Below the pieces are notes generated by a model that was not told where the DNA came from, ran no database searches, and was given only the letters and a program-made list of their open reading frames with translations. The position numbers and the translations under genes were made by a program. Positions 34,401 to 42,620 of a stretch of DNA of 64,000 nt are shown one piece after another. The DNA comes from Eurosta solidaginis (Eukaryota; Arthropoda; Insecta; Diptera; Tephritidae), in contig NC_090319.1 of the NCBI RefSeq assembly GCF_040869045.1, positions 358,625,739 to 358,689,738 of the forward strand. Direction: 5' to 3'. How positions within the stretch are numbered: the stretch's first letter is position 1; the number at the start of each line of letters is the position of its first letter.

Positions 34401-35730
34401 ATGGCAAAGTTAAGTGAATTAAGGATACAGCACTTAAAAAGGAGTTGGAAACCCGTGGATTGCATACAACCAGCAACAAGATCTAACTTCAAGCACGGCT
34501 ACGAGACGATATGGAGTTGGAATGAATTAATGTGGACGATGATGTCTTTCATCCTGATGGGGACGAGACAACAACAAAAATTGAAGAGAAGAACGGAAGT
34601 CCGAGTCCAGTCGCAAGCGGCGAGAATAATGCGATATTGGCTTTGTTATCACAGATATCGGCAAAAATGGAAACCCAGGAAACACGCATAACAGAAATGT
34701 CATCACAAATATTCACAAATATGGCATCTCAACAGGAATCGCAAGAGACATGCATAACATCTAAGATTGAAGCACAGGAGACGCGTATTTCAGAAATGTC
34801 GATACAGATTGCATCCAAGATGGAAACTCAGCTGGAAGAACAGAAGACATATATGACATCTCAGTTGGTTTAACAGTTGAAAGCACAATATGCTCGCATA
34901 TCCTCGCAGCTGGAGGCGCAGGAGATAAGGGTATCATCGAAGCTGCCTCCAGCATAAAAATTGTACAGCTCGAGAACAAAATCGATGCCGAGATTGAAAC
35001 ATTGCGAGGTCATATACAGGAGTTGCAACTAAATCGCCCAGTTGTTTCAGCAAGCAATACGAAGGTAAAAACTCCATCTTTTGACGGCTCTGTTCTTTCC
35101 AGGTCTTTAAGATTCAGTTTGAGAAGACCGCAGCAGTGGACAACTGGAGTGCTGAAGATAAAGTTGCTACACTATCCGTGGCATTGAAAGGATCTGCTGC
35201 TGAAATCCTACAGACTATTCCCGAGGGGGAGCGGAACAACTACGAAATATTGATGAGCGCTCTAGAGAGACGATACGGAACTGAGCATAGGAGACAGATA
35301 TACCAAATGGAGTTACTGAACCGCTTCCAGAGGCTTGGTGAAACATTGCAAGAGTTTGCGTCGGATGTTGAAAGGCTGGCACATTTAGCGAATGCGGACG
35401 CACCCGTGGAATACACTGAAAGGGTAAAGATTCAGAGCTTTATAAATGGCATACGGGACGTCGAAACAAAGCGAGCTACATACGCAAACCCAAGGCCAAC
35501 ATTCGCAGAAACGGTAGCACATGCTCTGATTCAGAAAACAGCGTCACTTCTGTGTAAGCCAGCGTTCAAAGCACGCCGCGTGGAGGTAGAAAGGCCAGAT
35601 TGGGTGAACACAATATTGGAGGCACTGAAAGGATAACAAAAGCGGAATGAAAGAGTTATCAAATGCTTCAAATGCGGGAAGCCCGTTCACATTGCACGTC
35701 ATTTCGATCTTGATCCTAGTGGTTGCCTGA
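34401..35730 (+). pseudogene. Broken gag of the LTR element
   Basis: Starts at ATG 34401 with a region resembling a SAP-like DNA-binding helix pair, disrupted by a frameshift and stops. The piece from 34532 to 34873 is a coiled coil built of repeated METQETRI/SQI heptads. After further stops an open frame (35136-35636) encodes the conserved capsid-like section (WSAEDKVATLSVALKG, LERRYG, LQEFASDVERLA). A zinc knuckle follows at about 35664 (CFKCGKPVHIARH), but the final cysteine is replaced by phenylalanine. Confidence 0.75.
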
Positions 35731-35793
35731 GGGGATGAGCAAGAGCGAGTAAGATGTAGAGATCGAGAGCTATCTCCAGCTATTGAATGTCCT

Positions 35794-36150
35794 GTGATAT
35801 CTGTGTCGCAAATTGGAAGGAAATCAAGCAGTCTTGCCGTCAGAGGGAATGTCGATGGCAAAGAACGTGTACTGACTGTAGATACGGGCGCATCTCATTC
35901 CTTAATCCGATCTGACTTGGTCAACAGGAGAGTAAAACCGTTACCTGGAGCAAGGTCACTGGCTAGTATAACCAAGTCCAGGGAGAAGTGATATGTGAAG
36001 TCTTAATTGGGAAGGTCATGGTTCTACACACATTCACTGTGGCGGAGATTGTTGATTAAGTCATATTGGGAGTGGACTTCTTAGTTGACCATGACATCAA
36101 GATCGATATGCAGAGAAGGGTTATGCGTTATGAGAACCAGGATGTACCAC
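35794..36150 (+). pseudogene. Retroviral-type aspartic protease of the LTR element
   Basis: ERVLTVDTGASHSLI carries the catalytic D-T/S-G motif (DTGA, near 35880). The C-terminal flap region, GVDFLVDHDIKIDMQRRVM (from 36066), is one frame away. It would process Gag-Pol; the frameshift near 35990 disables it. Confidence 0.75.
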
Positions 36151-36387
36151 TTAACTTTAGTTTGGAGAAAGGGTTCAGCAGTAATCGGGTACTGGTGGAG
36201 AAGACTCGAAAAAGACCACGGAAGTCAACGGTAAAGGTTGATGAATCGAATGGGCCAAATAAAGCGAAATCAAAGATACCTGCGAGAGAAACACTGGCAT
36301 TGACAAAACCAAAAGGGACGCACGAAAACGAAGGAAAGAATTTCCCAGAAGGAATGCGAGGGTAGTTTCAAGCCAGGGCGCACCACT

Positions 36388-36777
36388 GTGGTGAAACGTG
36401 GGAACGATACTGATTATGCGAAGCCAATCCGTCAAGCGCAAGCTCTGCGAAGTAGTTCATTGGCCAAACAACAGAGTGCGAAGGAACGATCCAGGATAAT
36501 GAGTAGTAAGATGAAACGCAGGTACGATGAGAACAATAATTCGGAAGGTTTCTTGGCGGGAGATTTGGTACGGTTATACAACCCTCACCGGCGGAAAGGT
36601 GTTCCATCCAAATTTCGGTGCAGTTGGAAATGCCCGTACAAGGTTGTGAAGAAGATCAGTGATACCATCTACCGCATACAAACCATTGGGAAACCACGAA
36701 ATAGAAGAGTGGTACATTTGGAGATGATAGCGGCGTTTAGATCGAGAGATTTGTTTGATCGGGACGATCAGACTTAG
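36388..36777 (+). pseudogene. Integrase C-terminal end of the LTR element
   Basis: LAKQQSAKERSRIMSSKMKR, then GDLVRLYNPHRRKG, WKCPYKVVKKISDTIYRI and RRVVHLEMIAAFRSRD are the standard C-terminal section of Gypsy-type integrases. The catalytic D-D-E core and all of RT/RNase H are absent. The deletion junction lies between about 36150 and 36388. Confidence 0.8.
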
Positions 36778-36788
36778 GTGGAGGGCAG
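36776..36788 (+). promoter_or_regulatory. Polypurine tract
   Basis: Purine-rich AGGTGGAGGGCAG ends directly at the start of the 3' LTR, the expected primer site for plus-strand synthesis. Confidence 0.65.
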
Positions 36789-37308
36789 TGTGACAAATAT
36801 AAGCAACACTAAGGTATACTATCATCTTTAAGCCGATGCTAAGCAGTGACTTGTATGCACATGAATAGATCAATCATTATGTCTACACATATGTACGTAC
36901 ACGCAGCGGAGAAGAGACGCACAAACACATGCAGATATCTTATCTGAGATGCCCCCAAAAGTATGCAATTATAATTGTGGAAGTGTCGCTCACAAATGCA
37001 CGCGCATATGAGAAGCTACACACGTCCATCTGTAGTTATAATTATATAGTAGTAACTAAGTAGCTTCTGAAAGCGCCTGGAAGTACGCAAACGAGAAATC
37101 ACAGAGTATAAAAGGCAGCAACCGTAGAGGCACGATAATCATTTTGATGTAAGCCGCTATCTGGCGAGCAATAGTAGTGTTATCTTGGAAGTACTGTAAT
37201 AAAGGTCATTTTGCATTATTGAATTGTGGAGCTATTTATTCAACAGTTTAGTGATTCGAACGTTAGCAGAAGATTGCAAATAAGGGGAATTGCAGTAAAA
37301 TCGTTACA
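36789..37308 (+). repeat. 3' LTR
   Basis: 520 bp, same ends as the 5' LTR with scattered substitutions and small indels; AAATAT in place of GAATAT near the start. The divergence implies an old insertion. Confidence 0.9.
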
Positions 37309-37560
37309 ATATGAACATTTTTTAGTAGGACATGAAAAAAACCTTAAAAATCAAAATCGACAAAAAAACAAAAAAAAAATTAAATTTCGCAGGCTCGAAA
37401 ATTATTTTTTTGGGTATGCGTAGTGGAACTTTTTTTCCTGAACTCAAATCTTATCGAAAAACCGATGGCGCGATATCGATTAACTTTCGTCCATACAAAT
37501 TGACCCACCCTAATGTGCGTATTTAAGTAATCCAACAAAAAAACCAACAAAAACTGGTTA
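37309..37560 (+). repeat. Right half of the repeat split by the LTR element
   Basis: Gaacattttttagtagg, catgaaaaaaaccttaaaaa, tcgaaaaaccgatggcgcga match 37940-38075. With 33740-33829 it reconstructs one repeat copy. Confidence 0.7.
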
Positions 37561-37849
37561 GGTGCCAAACTAAAACTAATTTGAGAAAATATGCCTACGA
37601 ACTCGAATCCAGATACCTTCCTTTTCCATATCGATACTTTTGACATTCAATACCGATACTTTACATTTGATACTTTTATGGCGATATTTTTGTAGAATTG
37701 AGTATTTCGATACATGTGAAGAAAGAGCAAATCGACCAAATATACAGAGCTGTATGTTTGTTCCTCTCTAACTTGTTTCCCGAATCAGGACAAATTTTAC
37801 GCTGAAGAACTTTCAGTGAATTTATTCAAAGATATCAAAATAAAAAAAA
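37561..37849. other. No recognisable gene
   Basis: AT-rich, with imperfect repeats of gatacttt / cgatactt (37625-37715). Nothing coding. Confidence 0.5.
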
Positions 37850-38176
37850 ATTTTTTTTTTCCAAAAAACTGTTATCGACAAAGTTTTTAACGGACATTTT
37901 TGGGTCGGACAGGGTATACATGAAAATTTTACAATGAATGAATTTTTTTTTAGTAGGTCATGAAAAACCCTTAAAAATCAAAGTCGAAAAAAAGTAAAAA
38001 AAAATGAAATTTCGCAGGTTCGCAGGCTCGAAAACTTTTTTTCCTGAGCCCAAACCCTATCGAAAAATCGATGGCGCGATATCGGTTAATAAATCGACCT
38101 AGTCTAACGCACATGCCTCCATATATCATACAATCAAACCGCAACCCTAGCCGACAACCACGACCTAAATTCAAAC
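37850..38176 (+). repeat. Uninterrupted copy of the repeat split at 33.8/37.3 kb
   Basis: Carries the same left block (ctgttatcgacaaag, gggtcggacagggtatacat) and right block (ttagtaggtcatgaaaaac, tcgaaaaatcgatggcgcga) without the LTR element between them. It ends in CCTAAATTCAAAC (38164-38176), the left target duplication of the next element. Confidence 0.7.
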
Positions 38177-38198
38177 GCTTCCCAAGGCAGTCGGTTCT

Positions 38199-38687
38199 AT
38201 GTACCGGAGCGACTCGGGATTTTTCCCGACCAAGGACTGTCATTTCAGTGTGACCCCATCTAATTTGTTTCGTCCCTCCCACAAATTGTCATCCTCCCAG
38301 CAGCTCCTTGCAGCAGGACTGCTCCATATTCTCTTACTCCGGGAAGGCATCGAATCCAATCCGGGTCCGTCTCCTGACCCCGGTCCTGAGAAATGGTTTT
38401 GCTGCATCTGCCGGAAAAGAATCTTTTTAGGACGGTCATACTCGGTTCAGTGTGTCTCGTGCAAGGGATGGTTGCATCGGACAGGTTGTTCTGGGCTTGA
38501 TCCCAAAACCCGACGTCCACGTAACTTTTATAAATCTTTTGTGGCTCCTTGCTGTTCACGCCCAAGGGCGTCCCGTAGTCTACGCCTTAGCGCCCCCACT
38601 ACCTTCCAGCAGCCCCGCTGCTCAGCAAGCCACAACAAGTACCCGCTGCTGCTCGCGCCCCACGGCGCCAACAACTCAAACAGCTGA
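38199..38687 (+). CDS. N-terminal segment: 2A-like motif and first PHD-like finger
   Basis: ATG at 38199 lies 22 nt from the element's 5' end and is conserved in the copy at 47.06 kb ([13 protein letters not shown]), so it is the likely start. Residues about 40-57 read LLHILLLREGIESNPGP, a hydrophobic stretch ending in the NPGP of 2A ribosome-skipping peptides; the 47-kb copy has [10 protein letters not shown], closer to the D-V/I-E-x-NPGP consensus. A zinc finger follows (CCICRKRIFLG ... CVSCKGWLHRTGCSG). From about 38595 the frame is wrong because of one extra C. Confidence 0.8.
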   Translation: MYRSDSGFFPTKDCHFSVTPSNLFRPSHKLSSSQQLLAAGLLHILLLREGIESNPGPSPDPGPEKWFCCICRKRIFLGRSYSVQCVSCKGWLHRTGCSGLDPKTRRPRNFYKSFVAPCCSRPRASRSLRLSAPTTFQQPRCSASHNKYPLLLAPHGANNSNS

Positions 38688-40011
38688 TACCACTCATAAC
38701 TACTACCTTCGTAGTAGAGTTGGTAGCAATGCTGAGCATCAGCCCCTGCCCCCGTCTTCTCCCCCCCTCTTTTCCGGCAGCAATCGTGCAGGTCAGGGAA
38801 ACAGACTCTTAGTCCCTACCTCCGTTTGCACCGTCTGCCGGCACAGAATATATAGGTTTGCGACATCCGCCCAATGCAGCTCCTGCCTTGGGTGGTGCCA
38901 CTTTCCCAGATGTTCTGGTCTCCGCGACGGCAACCCCCCGACGGGTTTCATCGCGCCATGTTGCCGGGTCGCAAACCCAAAGCATCCGGGTACCCCAATG
39001 CTTGCCCAAGGACGCCCAGTCCCAGGGCCACAACAGCAATTGCGTCCTGGCCTTCCACAACCCAGGCGTAGTCACCCGTCACTTACCCCCAGAGTGGCGA
39101 CGTCTCCCCTTATGCAGCTCAGAATCCTGCAGTTAAACTGTAATGGACTAACTGGGAAGATTACGAAGATAGTCGATTTCATGAAGCGGCACAACATCCG
39201 CATTGCTGCGATTCAAGAGACTAAACTCACAGCAAGATCTGCATTGCAGACCTGCTCTGGGTATAACGTCCACAGGAAAGACCGCGAGAGCGGAAATGGA
39301 GGCAGCCTCGCGTTTATCATACACCACTCTGTGCAATATTATATATTTGATCCTGGCATCGACCGCAGGGACAATGTCTTTAAACGTCAAGGCCTATCTG
39401 TCCGGTCAGGCGATGCAAACCTAGAAATCATCAACATCTACATCCCTCCTGCCACCTGTTGCCCCAGTGGATACCGCCCTAATATCAAGGCCTTACTCAC
39501 TGGCAACAATCGCATTATCTTAGGTGATTTCAATGCCCATCATGATCTATGGCATTCAAACTTGCGGGCGGACTGTAGGGGTAAGATGTTGGCGGATCAA
39601 ATAGAAGAAACGACGTTCTGCACAATAAACGGAGACGCCCCCACACGTATGGTAGGAAGCTGTCACAGCTCGCCAGATATCTCAATCGTGAGCGCAGAAC
39701 TCGTAAACTGCGTCAACTGGCAGCCGATGGTAACATTGGCATCCGACCACCTGCCCATACTTATTTCGCTTGAGCGTACCGCCGACTTCATCGTCACTGA
39801 AAAACGCACTTTCATAAACTTCAAAAAAGGAAAGTGGGAAGAATATAAATCCTTTACAGACAGCCGCTTTGCTGCCCTCCCTATCCCGACTGATGCCCGC
39901 CAAGGGGAGCGCGCCTTCCGTAAGGTCATTAAATCCGCCTCGGCACATTTCATTCCCGCCGGGAGAATTCCCGAAATCCGGCCCACTTCCCGGCGGAGGC
40001 CGCAAACTTAG
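38597..40011 (+). CDS. Second PHD-like finger and APE endonuclease segment
   Basis: Continues the protein after the +1 shift: [13 protein letters not shown] linker, second finger (CTVCRHRIYRF, SSCLGWCHFPRCSG, FIAPCC), then endonuclease blocks [27 protein letters not shown] (catalytic Glu), GGSLAFIIHH, IILGDFNAHHDLW (catalytic Asp), SSPDISIV and TLASDHLPILI (catalytic Asp/His). The reading is open from 38452, but residues before about 38597 are out of frame with the protein. It ends prematurely at 40011 because of one missing C near 39981. Confidence 0.85.
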
Positions 40012-42176
40012 CGAGAGAACGTGACCTTATAAGACAGCTTGATCCAGGCGACCCCCAAATAAGGGATATAAACCAACGCATCAGATTGCTTGTGGATGAA
40101 CACAAACGGGCGAAATGGGAGGAGCACCTAAGAGGTTGTAACCTCTCTATCGGTGTGGGTAAACTTTGGTCCACCGTAAAGTCCCTATCGAATCCGACTA
40201 AGCACAAAGACAAAGTTTCCATCGCCTTTGGCGACAAAGTGCTGTCGGACGGGAAAAAATGCGCGAGCGCTTTCTGCCGGCAATATATAATTCATCCTAC
40301 GGTCGACAAAGGTAGATGGAGAGCCAATAGACACGCACATAAACACAAATTCAGCGCGTCACCAATCACCATCACCGCTAAAGAGGTTGAGGACGCCATT
40401 GGTCGTGCTAAACCATCCAAAGCAGTGGGCCCAGACGGCATAGCCATGCCGATGCTTAAAAGCCTAGGAAAAGAGGGTTTCAAATATTTAGCGCATGTCT
40501 TCAATCTGTCTCTTTCCACCTTTGTCATACCTGAGAAATGGAAAATGGCCAAGGTGGTCCCGCTACTAAAGCCTGGGAAACCAGCTAACATAGGTGAGTC
40601 GTATCGTCCGATATCTCTCCTATCGCCAGTGGCAAAGACGCTTGAAGCCATTTTACTCGCTTATTTCCAAGCAAATTTGCAGCTAGCCCCTCATCAGCAT
40701 GGCTTCAGAAAACTCCATAGTACTACCACCGCGCTAAATGCCATTAGCACCCAGATAAATTGCGGTTTAAATCAATACCCCCACCATAGAACAGTACTCG
40801 TAGCGCTAGACCTATCAAAAGCCTTCGATACGGTCAACCATGGCTCGTTACTGCAGGACCTGGAAGGGTCCACCCTTCCCCCATGTCTTAAAAGGTGGAC
40901 CGCAAATTATCTGGGTGGTCGGCAGGCATCGGTGCAATTTAGAAACGAAGCATCAAAACCAAGGAGAATTAAACAAGGGATGCCACAGGGTGGTGTCCTA
41001 TCCCCACTTTTGTTTAATTTCTACATATCTAAGCTACCTTCACCACCGGAAGGAGTCACAATCGTTTCCTACGCCGATGACTGCACAATAATGGCCACAG
41101 GCTCAGGCCCAAAGGTCGATGCGCTATGCAATAAAATAAACGGCTACCTCCGTGATCTCTCCAGTTTTTTCGCCTCGCGAAACCTGGCATTAACACCGAC
41201 TAAATCTTCCGCGACCTTATTTACAACATGGACGCCCCAAATTTCGACCATTTTGAACATCCACGTCGATGGCACTACACTACCGACTGTCCTACACCCC
41301 AAAATCTTGGGTGTGACGTTTGATCAGGGTCTAAATTTTGGTGAGCACGCAGCCGCGATTGTTCCGAGAATTCAGAGCCGTAACAAAATCCTCAAATCCC
41401 TCGCTGGCAGTACTTGGGGAAAAGATAAAGAAACGCTCATGACTACATACAAAGCAATTAGCCAGCCGATTACGTGCTACGCGTCACCCATATGGTCGCC
41501 AAGCCTAAAAATCACCCACTGGAAGAAACTACAGGCCTGCCAAAATACTGCTCTCAGAATCGCCACGGGCTGTCTTCTTATGTCCCCAGAACACCATCTG
41601 CACAATGAGGCGAGAATACTCCCCATCAGGGAGAGAAATGAGATGCTGACCAAACAGTTCCTGTTGAATACCCAGAAACCTGGGCATCCCAACAGACATC
41701 TGATTGATGAACCAGCACCGCCTGGGGGCTTAAGGAGTCATCTCCTTAAGCATTTTGAAGAAATACGGCACCTGAGAACCCAGCCGTATGAAGTGAAAAA
41801 ACACAAGCAGGTCCTTGGTGAACTCGATAAACAGGCGTCGGACCTTTATGCCGGGAATTGCCCGGTGAATCCAGTGCTTAACGAAAATTATCCCAAAATT
41901 GCGGAAGAGGAACGCATACTCCCCAGGGAAACGCGTGTCACTCTCGCTCAACTTCGTTCTGGATACTGTAACAGGTTAAACTCTTACCTATCCAGAATCA
42001 ACCCCGACATACAAAATGTATGCCCCGCTTGCAACGTGTCCCCACATGACACCAACCATCTCTTCAATTGTAATGTGGAACCTACGCCTCTAACACCCCT
42101 TTCCTTATGGTCCACCCCTGTTGAAACGGCAAGTTTCCTTGGACTGCCGTTAGAGGATATTGATGACAATTTGTGA
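40012..42176 (+). CDS. Reverse transcriptase and C-terminal Cys/His segment
   Basis: Same protein after the second shift; the reading ARERDLIRQLDPGDPQIRD is in frame from about 39985. RT blocks: AVGPDGIAMPMLKSL, KVVPLLKPGKP, SYRPISLLSPVAKTLE, HQHGFRKLHSTTTAL, LVALDLSKAFDTVNH (motif A), GMPQGGVLSPLLFNFYIS (motif B), VSYADDCTIMATG (motif C) and KILGVTFDQGLNF. The C-terminus has CPACNVSPHDTNHLFNC and finishes ETASFLGLPLEDIDDNL. No RNase H follows. 40086 is the first methionine in this stretch but not a true start. Confidence 0.85.
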
Positions 42177-42319
42177 TCGGTCGCGGCTATTAGGTGGGGC
42201 GAGCATTGCTACAACAACAACAACCTAAATTCAAACCGACACTGATATTGCAAACAGCGCCAAAGCCAAATCCAAACCCCGTACCGATTACTCACGTTGA
42301 AAGTGCAAATGACACTTGA

Positions 42320-42325
42320 TTTATT
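42320..42325 (-). terminator. ATIC polyadenylation signal
   Basis: AATAAA on the minus strand, 176 nt past the ATIC stop and about 100 nt before the convergent retrotransposon's 3' end. It is the first canonical signal after the stop. Confidence 0.6.
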
Positions 42326-42500
42326 AGTCGGACATACTATTGGTTGAATTTCAAACACTAGACATTGTATACAATAACATTAAGAATAATAAACAGTGCC
42401 ACTGGGAGAAGACTAGTATTTTTAAATTTTATATTAAATGATGTTTGGTATATTATAAATGCATACAAAATTTCTTCTTATCAAATAGATTCTAGACTGA

Positions 42501-42620
42501 TTAGTGATGGAATAAACGCAGATTCGTATGAGCCAATACGATGCCATGTTCATTACAAGCCTCAATCACTACCGCATCGTTGGTGGAACCTGCTGGACTG
42601 CCGATGTATGAAACGCCGCT
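42501..42620 (-). CDS. ATIC: ATIC exon 6 (last exon), 6.6 kb from exon 5
   Basis: After an AG acceptor (ttttattag), 39 codons read [19 protein letters not shown], then [20 protein letters not shown] and TAA. These are the conserved C-terminal residues of ATIC, in the correct phase, completing 590 residues. The exon is easy to miss because it is short and isolated. Confidence 0.93.
   Translation of the reverse strand, partial: SGVSYIGSPAGSTNDAVVIEACNEHGIVLAHTNLRLFHH

Larger units (their letters stand above)
33830..37308 (+). mobile_element. Gypsy-type LTR retrotransposon, internally deleted
   Basis: Two LTRs (33830-34341 and 36789-37308) start TGTGAC and end GTTACA. ATAT flanks both outer ends (33826-33829 and 37309-37312), a 4-bp target duplication normal for this group. 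Between them are broken gag, an aspartic protease and the C-terminal end of integrase. RT, RNase H and the integrase catalytic core are missing, so the copy cannot move by itself. Total length is 3,479 bp. The integrase tail resembles the mdg1/412 lineage, which is inference. Confidence 0.9.
38177..42223 (+). mobile_element. Full-length 2A/PHD non-LTR retrotransposon
   Basis: 4,047 bp flanked by CCTAAATTCAAAC at 38164-38176 and 42224-42236, a 13-bp target duplication that fixes both ends; the 3' end is a CAA tail (ctacaacaacaacaa). The order is: N-terminal 2A-like motif, two PHD-like zinc fingers, APE endonuclease, reverse transcriptase, C-terminal Cys/His cluster; there is no RNase H. Two single-base changes in C runs (about 38595 and 39981) split an otherwise continuous reading of about 1,320 codons. 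Partial copies lie at 28054-29135 and 45815-47095. Confidence 0.9.

Noticed and set aside
36368..36607. Minus-strand frames across the LTR element
   Set aside because: Shadows of the integrase C-terminal coding strand.
33830..37308. Envelope gene / errantivirus
   Set aside because: No env-like frame lies between integrase and the 3' LTR; the polypurine tract follows the integrase stop directly.
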